Of a DNA stretch of 35,644 nucleotides, positions 18,677-27,318 are shown in pieces (within the stretch, counting starts at the first letter, position 1; every line of letters begins with the position of its first letter). The notes beneath the pieces are model-generated. The model searched no databases. It was not told the origin of the DNA and saw only the letters and a program-made list of their open reading frames with translations. The position numbers were made by a program, and so were the translations under genes. Source of the DNA: Desulfurococcales archaeon (lineage in GTDB: Archaea > Thermoproteota > Thermoprotei_A > Sulfolobales > NBVN01); contig JALWQN010000153.1 in NCBI GenBank assembly GCA_027083115.1, forward strand, positions 1-35,644, in the 5' to 3' direction.

Positions 18677-19584
18677 CTGCAATATGGGATCCGGCTCTAG
18701 ATTTAGTGTTCATGACTCTTAGGTCAATGGTTCCTATACTTCTAGCTTCTGTTGGGGAGGTAGTTTCTGAGAGATCAGGTATTGTGAATATAGGGCTGGA
18801 AGGAATCCTGTTATTGGGCGCGTTCTTCGCAGTCATTGCTGATGTCTCTACAGGTTCACCTTGGGTAGGTGTTCTTGCAGGAGCTAGTGTTGGGCTACTT
18901 ATTGGCTTGATCCATGGAGTAATTTCAACGAAGCTCAAAGGTAACCAGATTGTTGATACAATAGGTGTTAATACCTTCGCTTTAGGTGTGGTGGGTTTTG
19001 GGATTTTTGCTGTCTGGCATGTTTGGGGGGCAAGAACTATTTCAGCAAACTTGGTCATTCAGCCAATCTACGTTGGTGGCAGGGCCCTATCACCAATGGT
19101 TATTATTGCTTTCGGGATAGCAATATTCACTTACTGGTTCCTGTTTAAGACTTCGTTCGGGGCCGCAATAAGGGCATGTGGTGAAGATCCAGATGCTGCT
19201 GATGTTGTAGGTATTAATGTTGACTTAGTGAGGATCATAGCTACAACATATGGTGCCCTCTTAGCTGGCATAGGAGGTGCTTACTTGAGTGTTGACTGGT
19301 TCTCGGGAATTACTAAAGAGATATCCGCCGGTAGGGGATGGTTATCACTCGCTAACGTTGCCTTCAGTAATTGGAACCCTTTATTAGCGATCGGTGGCTC
19401 CCTAATCTTTGCTTTCTTTGATGCCTTGGTCTTATGGATAGGTCCAATGCCTCAAGTAAATAGCATTATACCGCAAGAAATACTAAGGACAGTTCCTTAT
19501 ATAGTAACTATAATAGCTTTATCGGGAGTTATTAAGAAGGTTCGTCCGCCTAAGGCATTAGGTTTCCCTTACAGCAGAGAATGA
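18673..19584 (+). CDS. BMP-type nucleoside/sugar ABC transporter permease (subunit 2)
   Basis: SERSGIVNIGLEGILLLGAFFAV; ATGA overlap with the previous permease. Confidence 0.93.
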   Translation: MTAIWDPALDLVFMTLRSMVPILLASVGEVVSERSGIVNIGLEGILLLGAFFAVIADVSTGSPWVGVLAGASVGLLIGLIHGVISTKLKGNQIVDTIGVNTFALGVVGFGIFAVWHVWGARTISANLVIQPIYVGGRALSPMVIIAFGIAIFTYWFLFKTSFGAAIRACGEDPDAADVVGINVDLVRIIATTYGALLAGIGGAYLSVDWFSGITKEISAGRGWLSLANVAFSNWNPLLAIGGSLIFAFFDALVLWIGPMPQVNSIIPQEILRTVPYIVTIIALSGVIKKVRPPKALGFPYSRE

Positions 19585-19655
19585 GTTGCATTATGCTTTT
19601 TTGCTCGATTAACTAATGTTTCACCGATGATGAGAAGAGGGTCTCGTGATGAGTA

Positions 19656-20168
19656 ATGAGCGTAGCCGGAAATGCTGACCAACTCCCTAAGCAACCACAA
19701 GGTATGGAACGGAGGTATAAGCTACTTACATTATTACTGACTTGGGCCTTAATTTACGCAATAATTTTCTTACTGTTTCATCAAATGCTTCAGGTAGCTA
19801 AAACCGTGAGCCCATACATAGGGTATGAGGTACCGTTAACCATGGTTTCCTTATATATCTCGACCTTCATCATGCTTATTGGTGTAGTTTTTGCGTATAT
19901 CTTTCATCCTTGCGGTTCCCTTATAAAACTGGTTTTAGTGACTTCTGTTGCTTTCGTAATAGTTCATTATTCATACGTTTATTCCGTTTTCTTAGGACGT
20001 TCAAGTGAATTAAAGATAGAGATACTTCCTTTCCTAATTAGGTTTGCTAGTTCCTCAGGGCACGCCTCCTTAGCTATTGATTTCGGTCAATTAGTTATTT
20101 TGGCTCTCCTACTTTACTCTGCCTTTAGAATTCGTGATTTCGTGAAGAAAGAACGATTTAGTGCTTAA
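19656..20168 (+). CDS. Hypothetical multi-TM membrane protein
   Basis: ORF of 170 aa with about four hydrophobic segments; GGTCTCGTGATG upstream. Confidence 0.65.
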   Translation: MSVAGNADQLPKQPQGMERRYKLLTLLLTWALIYAIIFLLFHQMLQVAKTVSPYIGYEVPLTMVSLYISTFIMLIGVVFAYIFHPCGSLIKLVLVTSVAFVIVHYSYVYSVFLGRSSELKIEILPFLIRFASSSGHASLAIDFGQLVILALLLYSAFRIRDFVKKERFSA

Positions 20169-20209
20169 GATTGCAATATTTTTAAGTTCGTTAGGTATTT
20201 CCTTATGGT

Positions 20210-20309
20210 GCCGCGGTAGTATAGCCCGGCCAAGTATGCGGGCCTTTCGAGCGGTTTCTGCCTGCGTGGATAGCCCGTGACCCGGGTTCAAATCCCGGCC
20301 GCGGCACCA
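20210..20309 (+). tRNA. tRNA-Glu(UUC) with a 22-nt intron at 37/38
   Basis: Acceptor GCCGCGG/CCGCGGC; anticodon stem CGGGC/GCCCG; loop CTTTCG|A; T-arm CCGGGTTCAAATCCCGG; CCA encoded. Confidence 0.92.
20250..20271 (+). other. tRNA-Glu BHB intron (22 nt)
   Basis: 29 nt between anticodon stem strands; removing AGCGGTTTCTGCCTGCGTGGAT leaves a 7-nt loop CTTTCGA. Confidence 0.85.
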
Positions 20310-20319
20310 TCAATTGATT

Positions 20320-21030
20320 TTACAGAAGTATATGCAGGACTTTCTCACACGCATGCGTTATTGTGGAAGTAACAACCCAAGCATCCAAGGGCTTAGGATA
20401 AATGGAGTATTCTTTATAGGCTGACGAGTGAACATATTCGCTGAAATCACCGTGGGGGAAAGCACCTATCACTATAGGTAATCCCTTATCTAAGCTCTCT
20501 ATACAGATCTCTTCAGGAGAATTAAGTTTACCTTTCTCACTTAGTAAAATACTTTTGGACGCGTTAAGGATTTTGAGGGCCTTATCGAATGTTGAGGGAA
20601 AGGCCTCCATTAAGGGTTCATTTTTCTGAGGAACTCTCCCATACTTCAGTAATTGCTCCATCAATCCGACGAACCTTAGGTAATTTCTTGGTATCTTAGT
20701 TAACGGATTAACCTTAATGCAGTAATCTCCATAGGTATGTACAATTAGCTTAAGCCTACCCTCTAGGTTGAGAGGGGAAGAAAGGAGATTTAGCAGCGTG
20801 ATATGGAGTATGTCAGGTCTCCCTCTCTTCTCCCTGTTAGGGAGCTTCTTCATGGCGTGATAATGTAATGAAACATCAAGGAGTGTTTCATAAGGTTTTT
20901 TATTCCTCCTTAAGGCGTTCTTAATTACTGATGGATGATTAGTTATTTCCTTAGGCACCAACTCAAGAGATGCTTCAGCAAGAACAACCTTAACTTGCTT
21001 TAGCTCAGCATATTTCATGGAGGATTCCAC
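20320..21030 (-). CDS. nep1: rRNA small-subunit pseudouridine N1-methyltransferase Nep1/Emg1
   Basis: ETLLDVSLHYHAMKKLPNREKRGRPDILHITLLNLLSSPLN; KIPRNYLRFVGLMEQLL; likely Met at MKYAEL. Confidence 0.9.
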   Translation of the reverse strand: MESSMKYAELKQVKVVLAEASLELVPKEITNHPSVIKNALRRNKKPYETLLDVSLHYHAMKKLPNREKRGRPDILHITLLNLLSSPLNLEGRLKLIVHTYGDYCIKVNPLTKIPRNYLRFVGLMEQLLKYGRVPQKNEPLMEAFPSTFDKALKILNASKSILLSEKGKLNSPEEICIESLDKGLPIVIGAFPHGDFSEYVHSSAYKEYSIYPKPLDAWVVTSTITHACEKVLHILL

Positions 21031-21110
21031 CTAAAATAATGTGTGGTCTGAATTTAAAGCGTAGTTAAAATAGATTCTTTAGAACTGTTAATTCAGTGAG
21101 GAGCTAAAGA

Positions 21111-21461
21111 ATGAGTTCAAGCAGATTAAGAAGCAACAGAGCATTAAAGGACTTAGCTATTCAGAGGGCCTTGCTTCTATATAAGCTTGCAGCACAAGCT
21201 ACTAAAGAAGGTAAGTACACTCTTGCTCGTAGATACATTGAGTTAGGCCTTAAATTAATAAGAAAAGCTAATACCTGTAAACCAGTTGTTTATAGGAGAT
21301 GGGTTTGTAAAGAGTGTCTAATTCCATTAATACCTGGACTTACGGCAACCGTAAGGATTAGAGGGAATAGGAAGCAAGTTATTATTATTAAGAAGTGCTT
21401 ACTATGTGGTAGGGTGATGAGGACTCCATGCATAAGAGAAGAACCGAGGAAAAAGGAGTGA
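21111..21461 (+). CDS. rnp4: RNase P protein component 4 (Rpp21/Rpr2 family)
   Basis: YIELGLKLIRKANTCKPVVYRRWVCKECLIPLIPGLTATVRIR...CLLCGRVMRTPC zinc ribbon. Confidence 0.88.
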   Translation: MSSSRLRSNRALKDLAIQRALLLYKLAAQATKEGKYTLARRYIELGLKLIRKANTCKPVVYRRWVCKECLIPLIPGLTATVRIRGNRKQVIIIKKCLLCGRVMRTPCIREEPRKKE

Positions 21462-21712
21462 TATCGGGCAAACCCCAGGTTAGAATAGGAAAGTACGGGA
21501 TAACTGACAACTTACTTAAGGAAATAGCTAGGTATCTGAAGAAAGATAAGGTTGTTAAAGTTAAGGTTCTAAGGTCTTTCCTTAAAGGTGATGTTCACGT
21601 GAGGGATTTGGCTGAGGAGGTTGCTAATCGAACCTCATCAAAAGTTATTGATGTGAGAGGACACACTTTCACTATAGCTAAGTATTCAAAAAGTAAGGGA
21701 ACCATTAAGTAA
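21428..21712 (+). CDS. YhbY/CRM-domain RNA-binding protein
   Basis: QVRIGKYGITDNLLKEIARYLKKDKVVKVKVLRS; small RNA-binding fold next to Rpp21. Confidence 0.8.
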   Translation: MHKRRTEEKGVISGKPQVRIGKYGITDNLLKEIARYLKKDKVVKVKVLRSFLKGDVHVRDLAEEVANRTSSKVIDVRGHTFTIAKYSKSKGTIK

Positions 21713-21722
21713 TTCTTGGGTT

Positions 21723-21813
21723 TGGTGCCGCCGCGGGGATTTGAACCCCGGACACCCCGGTCTCTGAGCAATGTTCTTCAGCCGGGTGCTCTCCCGGGCT
21801 GAGCTACGGCGGC
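21723..21813 (-). tRNA. tRNA-Phe(GAA) with a 14-nt intron at 37/38
   Basis: Minus strand: GCCGCCGTAGCTCAGCCCGGGAGAGCACCCGGCTGAAG[AACATTGCTCAGAG]ACCGGGGTGTCCGGGGTTCAAATCCCCGCGGCGGCACCA. Confidence 0.94.
21762..21775 (-). other. tRNA-Phe BHB intron (14 nt)
   Basis: Central helix CUGA/UCAG (4 bp), both bulges AGA, outer stem CCGG/CCGG: textbook BHB. Confidence 0.92.
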
Positions 21814-21857
21814 CCCTAATAAGGAGTTTTCCTGGGGAATTTTAAGTTTTGTTTATA

Positions 21858-22295
21858 CTAAAGGTCTAACACAAATCTCACTACCCAGCACTTATCTTCC
21901 TTCCTTATTTCCATCAGGGAGTATGTTACGGCCTTAACCTCAGTCCTCACCTCATGCTTTAAGGGATCGAATTTCTCTCCCTTAGCAACTCCCAAAATCT
22001 TGATTTCATTCTGTCCTGTTCGCTCGATCTTAACATCGAAATCCCTGAAGACCAGGCCCTCACTATCGTGAAGAATCAGAAGATCCTCTAACCATCTATA
22101 AAGAGCATTCTCTAAATCAATTGCTGAGTCCCTAATTTCCTTAAGCACTACAGCATCTACTTTTATGGTATCAGTAATGACCTCAAACATGCCTTTAGCT
22201 GCATAGATAAAGGCCTCATCTAAAGATGAACCTCTTGCCTCTATGTAAGCGTCTGAAGTATGTTCTAGGAACTTAAATCCTCTACACTCTCCCAA
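21858..22295 (-). CDS. Archease (RtcB ligase activator family)
   Basis: GFKFLEHTSDAYIEARGSSLDEAFIYAAKGMFEVITD; C-terminal EVRTEVKAVTYSLMEI. Confidence 0.93.
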   Translation of the reverse strand: MGECRGFKFLEHTSDAYIEARGSSLDEAFIYAAKGMFEVITDTIKVDAVVLKEIRDSAIDLENALYRWLEDLLILHDSEGLVFRDFDVKIERTGQNEIKILGVAKGEKFDPLKHEVRTEVKAVTYSLMEIRKEDKCWVVRFVLDL

Positions 22296-22406
22296 ACTTT
22301 TCCCCCAACATATTGTATAACTTTGGTTCTTTATGCGTGAACTTAATTATATAGGCCACGCAAAAAATTAAAGCCTTATTATGTCTTAAGGAAATGGTCT
22401 AGGGGT

Positions 22407-22503
22407 GCGGCGGTCGTCCAGCCTGGTCTAGGACGCCGGCCTTCCAAGGTATGGGTCCGTAGAACGCCGGAGATCCCGGGTTCAAATCCCGGCCGCCGCA
22501 CCA
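22407..22503 (+). tRNA. tRNA-Gly(UCC) with an 18-nt intron at 37/38
   Basis: Acceptor GCGGCGG/CCGCCGC, stem CCGGC/GCCGG, loop CTTCCA|C, T-arm CCCGGGTTCAAATCCCGG, CCA encoded. Confidence 0.92.
22447..22464 (+). other. tRNA-Gly intron (18 nt)
   Basis: AGGTATGGGTCCGTAGAA; weak BHB with bulges CAA/AAC, central CUUC/GUAG containing one U-U mismatch. Confidence 0.8.
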
Positions 22504-22521
22504 TCTTTGCGGTGATGTCTT

Positions 22522-23394
22522 ATGAGGGTGGGTTTCATAGGCCTAGGTTTAATGGGTTATAATATGGCTTGCAGGCTTAGTGAAGTGGGCTTTAAATTAA
22601 TAGTATATAATAGAACAAGATCTAAAGTGACTAAATTCGTGGATGAGTGCGGTGGTGAAGCAGTTAATTCGCCTATGGAGGTAGGGGAGACTTCTGATGT
22701 TGTGCATATTATGGTGGCAGATAATGAGGCTGTAGGCAGTGTTTTACTTAAGCCAAAAGGATTACTTTCTTCAGGAAAGAAATTCAGGATAGTCGTTCAG
22801 TCCACCATTACACCTCAGTTTAGCTTAGTTATGAAGTCATCTGTGGAGGCCTCTGGCAGATCCTACGCTGAGGCCCCGGTATTAGGTAGCGTGTCTGAAT
22901 CTAGGGAAGGGAAGCTACTGACTTACGTAGCTGGTGATAAGGAAGATGCTGAACTCCCGTCAATTAAGGCATTAAGTAAGAAAATCTATTATGTGGGTGA
23001 AGTCCCTAAGGCCTCAGCAATTAAGTTAGCGATAAATAATGTGTTCCTCACTTCCTTAGCTGGATTAACTGAGTCAGTAGCTCTGGCCTTAGGTTGGGGA
23101 GTAAGTAAGGAGAATATACTTTCTTACTTGAGAGACACCTGGTTGAAGACCTTGGTCGAGAGGTATGAGGGTAGGGGGTTTAATGGGGAGTTCCCGACTC
23201 GATTCCCTATGAGGTTGGCTGCTAAGGACCTCAGCTATGTATCAAGTGCTTTATCTAAGGTTAGACTTCCTGCAGCCTTGGCTTCTTCTGCTGCTGACTT
23301 ATTCAGTCAAGCAGCAAACTCAGGCTTCTCAAACAATGACTACAGTAATATTTTGCTTTTCTTTAAGGAGTTAGTGGCTTCGAGGAAAGTGTAA
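22522..23394 (+). CDS. NAD(P)-dependent oxidoreductase, 3-hydroxyisobutyrate dehydrogenase-like
   Basis: MRVGFIGLGLMGYNMACRLSEVGFKLIVYNRTRSK Rossmann motif. Confidence 0.88.
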   Translation: MRVGFIGLGLMGYNMACRLSEVGFKLIVYNRTRSKVTKFVDECGGEAVNSPMEVGETSDVVHIMVADNEAVGSVLLKPKGLLSSGKKFRIVVQSTITPQFSLVMKSSVEASGRSYAEAPVLGSVSESREGKLLTYVAGDKEDAELPSIKALSKKIYYVGEVPKASAIKLAINNVFLTSLAGLTESVALALGWGVSKENILSYLRDTWLKTLVERYEGRGFNGEFPTRFPMRLAAKDLSYVSSALSKVRLPAALASSAADLFSQAANSGFSNNDYSNILLFFKELVASRKV

Positions 23395-23441
23395 AGCTTA
23401 ATATGACCTGAGAGAGAGTTTGATGAGTAGAGGGATGTAGA

Positions 23442-23921
23442 GTGGTGAGCGTTAAGGAAGTGCCAGCAGATGCCTTCATTAATGAACTAGCTAAGTATCT
23501 CAAGGAGCACGTTCGGCAGGTTAAGCCACCTGAGTGGGCATTTCTAGTGAAGACTGGGTCAAATAAAGAGAGGGTGCCTGAGGATCCTGATTGGTGGTTT
23601 ATTAGGGCAGCTAGCATTATGAGGAAAATCTATGTTGCTGGGAGGCCTTTAGGTATCCAAAGATTGAGGACAGCCTATGGGAGCCTAAAAGATAGGGGAT
23701 CCGCGCCCTCCCACTTCCACAGGGCAGGGGGTTCTCATATAAGGAAAATACTTCAGCAACTTGAGAAGGCCGGCTTAATTATGAAGGAAAGGAAGAGGGG
23801 TCGTGCCTTATCCCCCAAGGGACTCTCCCTAATGGATAGGATAGCTAATAAGGTGTTTGCAGATCTAATTAAGGATAGGCCTGAATTATTAAAGTATGGT
23901 GGGGGGAAGACTAGTGAGTAA
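23442..23921 (+). CDS. rps19e: 30S ribosomal protein S19e (eS19)
   Basis: VKEVPADAFINELAKYLKEH... WWFIRAASIMRKIYVAGRPLGIQRLRTAYG. Confidence 0.95.
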   Translation: MVSVKEVPADAFINELAKYLKEHVRQVKPPEWAFLVKTGSNKERVPEDPDWWFIRAASIMRKIYVAGRPLGIQRLRTAYGSLKDRGSAPSHFHRAGGSHIRKILQQLEKAGLIMKERKRGRALSPKGLSLMDRIANKVFADLIKDRPELLKYGGGKTSE

Positions 23922-24261
23922 TTATGATGAGGAGCTTGAGCGCCTTAAGAAAAAACAGCTTGAGGAGCTCCTTAGGAAGCAGCAAGAGCAAGAAAGAATG
24001 AAAGAGGAGGAAATGATTAGGGAGGCTCAAAAGCAAGAAATACTTAGGAAAATCACTACTCCTGAAGCGAGAGCTCGATTAAATAATGTTAAGCTAGTTA
24101 GGCCAGAATTAGCTAAGGCAGTTGAGGACTACATCATTAGTTTAGCGCTTAGCGGGAGGCTAAACTCAGTTATTGATGACGACACTTTAAAGCAGATATT
24201 ATATGCTATTGACTCAAGGACTAGGAGGGAGTTTAAGATAAATATTCGTGAGAAAAGGTGA
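23914..24261 (+). CDS. PDCD5-family DNA-binding protein; start probably GTG 23914
   Basis: [25 protein letters not shown]... [30 protein letters not shown]. Confidence 0.9.
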   Translation: MSNYDEELERLKKKQLEELLRKQQEQERMKEEEMIREAQKQEILRKITTPEARARLNNVKLVRPELAKAVEDYIISLALSGRLNSVIDDDTLKQILYAIDSRTRREFKINIREKR

Positions 24262-24425
24262 TGAGTATGGCACGAAATAAGCATGTAGCGAGGAAATTAA
24301 GGCTTGCTAAAGCCCTGAAAAGCAATCAAGGAGTTCCTGTGTGGGTAGTGATTAAAAGCTTAAGGAAAGTACCCTACAGACCTAGGTTAAGAAACTGGAG
24401 AAGAACTAAGCTAAAGAATGTGTGA
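24261..24425 (+). CDS. rpl39e: 50S ribosomal protein L39e (eL39); not in the ORF track
   Basis: Manual translation: [54 protein letters not shown]. Confidence 0.94.
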   Translation: MSMARNKHVARKLRLAKALKSNQGVPVWVVIKSLRKVPYRPRLRNWRRTKLKNV

Positions 24426-24431
24426 AGGTGA

Positions 24432-24740
24432 TTGAATTTGCCGGAAGAAAAAATATATGTGATTGGTTTAGGGAGGCTGTATTGGGCAGGGCGTTCCAAT
24501 AGAGCGCCTAAGGCAGTTAAGAAAATTAGGGAGTTCTTGTACAGGCATACAAAAGCCGAAAAAATAGTTATTGATGAATCAATTAATGAGTTCGTGTTCT
24601 CGAGGTCCTACGATAAGCCGCCAAGAAAGGTGGCTGTCAGGGTAGTTCAATTGGATGATGAAGGTAAGATCCTTAAAGCTGCCTTGGCGGTACCTGTTGA
24701 GGAGAAAGAGAAAACTGAAGAGGGTGAGGGAAGCCATTAA
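24432..24740 (+). CDS. rpl31e: 50S ribosomal protein L31e (eL31)
   Basis: Adjacent to L39e and aIF6; RAPKAVKKIREFLYRHTKAEKIVIDESINEFVFSRS. Confidence 0.92.
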   Translation: MNLPEEKIYVIGLGRLYWAGRSNRAPKAVKKIREFLYRHTKAEKIVIDESINEFVFSRSYDKPPRKVAVRVVQLDDEGKILKAALAVPVEEKEKTEEGEGSH

Positions 24741-25411
24741 TGCCTTTAGATATGTTGAGCATTTTCGGGAATCCAAACATAGGTGTTTATTTATTTGCTA
24801 ATAATAAAGTTGCTTTAGTTCCCAAAGGGATTGATTCTGTTGTTAAGAAAAAGATAAAGGAAGTTCTTGATGTTGAGGTTATTGAGGCAAGAATTTCAGG
24901 GAGTCCACTCTTAGGCATCTTTATTGCAGGAAATGATAGGGCAATACTTCTTCCTAGGATTGCTAAGGAAAGCGAAGTACAGCATCTGAAGAACTTAGGG
25001 TTGCCTGTTAAGGTCTTTACAGGATTGTTTACGGCTTTAGGTAATGTTGTTCTAACAAATAATAAGGCTGCTTTACTTCACCCCGAACTAACGGATAATG
25101 AGGTCTCGGAAATAACTTCGCTGTTAGGAGTTGAGAGGCATATGAAGGGTTCTGTTGCAGGCGTCCCAACAGTAGGTTCTGCGGCAGTAATTACTGACCT
25201 TGGTGGGGCGCTACATCCTGATGTGAGTGATGAAGAAATTAAGTTCATTAAGGATCTTTTTAGGGTGCATGCCGACATAGCAACAGTTAATTTTGGTGTA
25301 GCCTTTATTAAGACGGGACTCGTAGCTAACAATCATGGGGCCTTAGTGGGTTCCAAAACCACGGGTCCTGAAGTAATGAGGATAATGAAGGCATTAAACA
25401 TAGGTGAGTAA
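24740..25411 (+). CDS. eif6: Translation initiation factor aIF6
   Basis: IFGNPNIGVYLFANNKVALVPKG...; repeated pentein-like units; position after L31e. Confidence 0.94.
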   Translation: MPLDMLSIFGNPNIGVYLFANNKVALVPKGIDSVVKKKIKEVLDVEVIEARISGSPLLGIFIAGNDRAILLPRIAKESEVQHLKNLGLPVKVFTGLFTALGNVVLTNNKAALLHPELTDNEVSEITSLLGVERHMKGSVAGVPTVGSAAVITDLGGALHPDVSDEEIKFIKDLFRVHADIATVNFGVAFIKTGLVANNHGALVGSKTTGPEVMRIMKALNIGE

Positions 25412-25413
25412 GT

Positions 25414-25665
25414 ATGGAGGTAAAAGTATATAGGGTTAGGGGGATTGCGTTGTTCAGTCCTGACAGGATAAGGGTATGGCAGCCTTTTACCATAGATGTG
25501 AGAGCTCTCAGGAAAGAGGATGCTATAGAAAAAGTGTATTCCGACTTAGGTAGCAAGCATAAGTTGAAGAGAGCACATATTAAAATAATAGAGGTATTTG
25601 AGATCTCACCAGAGGAGTCCAAATACAAGTACATTAAGGACATCAGTAACTTAACGGGCTGGTGA
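25414..25665 (+). CDS. rpl18a: 50S ribosomal protein L18a/LX (eL20)
   Basis: MEVKVYRVRGIALFSPDRIRVWQPFTIDVRALRKEDAIEKVYSDLGSKHKLKRAHIKI. Confidence 0.92.
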   Translation: MEVKVYRVRGIALFSPDRIRVWQPFTIDVRALRKEDAIEKVYSDLGSKHKLKRAHIKIIEVFEISPEESKYKYIKDISNLTGW

Positions 25666-26138
25666 GTGCAGTGGCAGCATCTAAAGCCGGCGGGGAAAAA
25701 GTAGTTGTGTCTCTAGATGCTTTAATGGCTCAGTTAAATGACTTAAGGAATTACATTTCTGCGTTGCAGGCCCAAATCGATAATTTAATTGCTGAATTGA
25801 CTGAGGTAAAGTCCAGCGAGAATGTTGTTTCCGAATTAAAAACTAAAGCTCCTGAGGAGGTCCTTGCACCAGCCGATAGGAGAGGGCATGTTATGCTAAG
25901 AGCTAAGCCAGTAACAATCGATTCAGTTGTCGTGCATATCGGTGGCGATAACTATACGGAATTACCTCTTGAGAAAGCTATTGAGATAGTACTAAGTAAG
26001 GAGAAGGAATTAAGTAACGTACTAACTCAATTAAGGAAAGAACTTAATAAAGCAACAGACTATCATGACCAGTTACAGCTGTTAGTGAATTCATTAATCG
26101 CGCAAGCCAAGAAGCAGGCTAAGAGCGAAGCTAAGTAA
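25662..26138 (+). CDS. pfdA: Prefoldin subunit alpha
   Basis: Coiled coil protein between LX and FtsY; VVHIGGDNYTELPLEKAIEIV. Confidence 0.88.
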   Translation: MSAVAASKAGGEKVVVSLDALMAQLNDLRNYISALQAQIDNLIAELTEVKSSENVVSELKTKAPEEVLAPADRRGHVMLRAKPVTIDSVVVHIGGDNYTELPLEKAIEIVLSKEKELSNVLTQLRKELNKATDYHDQLQLLVNSLIAQAKKQAKSEAK

Positions 26139-26184
26139 GGGCGTTAACCTAAGCTTTCTTCAGCGTCTTATGGGGTGAGGTCTA

Positions 26185-27099
26185 TTGCCGCTTAAATTAA
26201 AGGAAGCTTTTTCTAGTCTATCCAAAAAGCTTGGCGATGTTTTATCTAAGAAAGAATTAACTGAGGACGACATTGATGAGGTATTTGATGAGGTGCAAGT
26301 AACTCTTCTTGAGGGTGATGTTGCTTACGAAGTTGTTGAGATGCTTAGAGATATTCTGAAGAAAGAGCTTTCTGGATTAAAGGTCAGTAGGTTCTCTAGG
26401 GCAGAGAAAGAAGTTAAAGAAAAAATAACAGATTCCATTAAGAGGTTGCTTATGAGAGGTGTTATGGGTTCAGACATCATACAGGCAATAAAGGAAAGTC
26501 CTAAGCCCTACATAATTGTTTTTATGGGTGTGAATGGGGTAGGAAAGACCACAACAATTGCTAAGGTGGCTTACCTTCTACTTAAAAATAGGCTGAAGTC
26601 AGTAATTGTTGCGGCGGATACCTTCAGGGCAGGTGCTCAAGAGCAGCTTGAAATACATGCTAGGAATCTTAGCTTGCCTTTCATTAAGGGCAAGTACGGA
26701 GCCGATCCGGCGGCCGTAGCTAAGGACGGGGTAATTCATGCAGAAAGAAAGGGGTACCCGGTTGTACTAATAGATACTGCAGGAAGGATGCATACTGACA
26801 GGAACCTGATGGAGGAAATCAGGAAGGTTGTTAGGGTCGTTAAACCAAACCTTAAGTTACTTGTTCTTGACGCTCTAACAGGGAATGACGCCATATTGCA
26901 GGCCAGATGGTTCGATAAAGCAGTTGGTGTTGATGCCGTCATACTAACTAAGCTTGATGCTGACGCAAAAGGAGGTTCCGCATTAAGTATTATCTTAACT
27001 ATTGGGAAGCCTATTATGTTTGTTGGTGTTGGCCAGGAATATGATGACTTAGTACCTTACGAACCTAGTGAAATACTTAATAAGTTACTAGGAGAGTAG
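26185..27099 (+). CDS. ftsY: Signal recognition particle receptor FtsY
   Basis: MGVNGVGKTTTIAKVAYLL, AADTFRAGAQEQL, DTAGRMHTDRNLM, TKLDADAKGG. Confidence 0.96.
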   Translation: MPLKLKEAFSSLSKKLGDVLSKKELTEDDIDEVFDEVQVTLLEGDVAYEVVEMLRDILKKELSGLKVSRFSRAEKEVKEKITDSIKRLLMRGVMGSDIIQAIKESPKPYIIVFMGVNGVGKTTTIAKVAYLLLKNRLKSVIVAADTFRAGAQEQLEIHARNLSLPFIKGKYGADPAAVAKDGVIHAERKGYPVVLIDTAGRMHTDRNLMEEIRKVVRVVKPNLKLLVLDALTGNDAILQARWFDKAVGVDAVILTKLDADAKGGSALSIILTIGKPIMFVGVGQEYDDLVPYEPSEILNKLLGE

Positions 27100-27116
27100 G
27101 TTGGGGGTAGGGTTCA

Positions 27117-27296
27117 TTGAAGTTTGAGGAATTAATGTCGATGTGGAGGAAGATCCTTGAAATATCCGAAAAGCCTGAGCCTGATGAATACAAGTTGCTT
27201 CTTAAAATTACTTTTGGTGGGATGCTCTTGGTTGGCACTATAGGTTATCTAGTGTATTTAGCTCTAAGGATAGCTCAAGGTACAGGCATGACTTGA
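27117..27296 (+). CDS. secE: Preprotein translocase SecE (Sec61 gamma); not in the ORF track
   Basis: Manual translation from TTG: MKFEELMSMWRKILEISEKPEPDEYKLLLKITFGGMLLVGTIGYLVYLALRIAQGTGMT*; precedes Spt5. Confidence 0.92.
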   Translation: MKFEELMSMWRKILEISEKPEPDEYKLLLKITFGGMLLVGTIGYLVYLALRIAQGTGMT

Positions 27297-27318
27297 CTAG
27301 CTAGTGAGGTTATGAGTA

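Noticed and set aside
19625-19678. C/D box sRNA (ATGATGA, GTGATGA, CTGA)
   Set aside because: No D' CUGA before the second C-like box and wrong spacing; the second box doubles as the SD/start region of the next gene.
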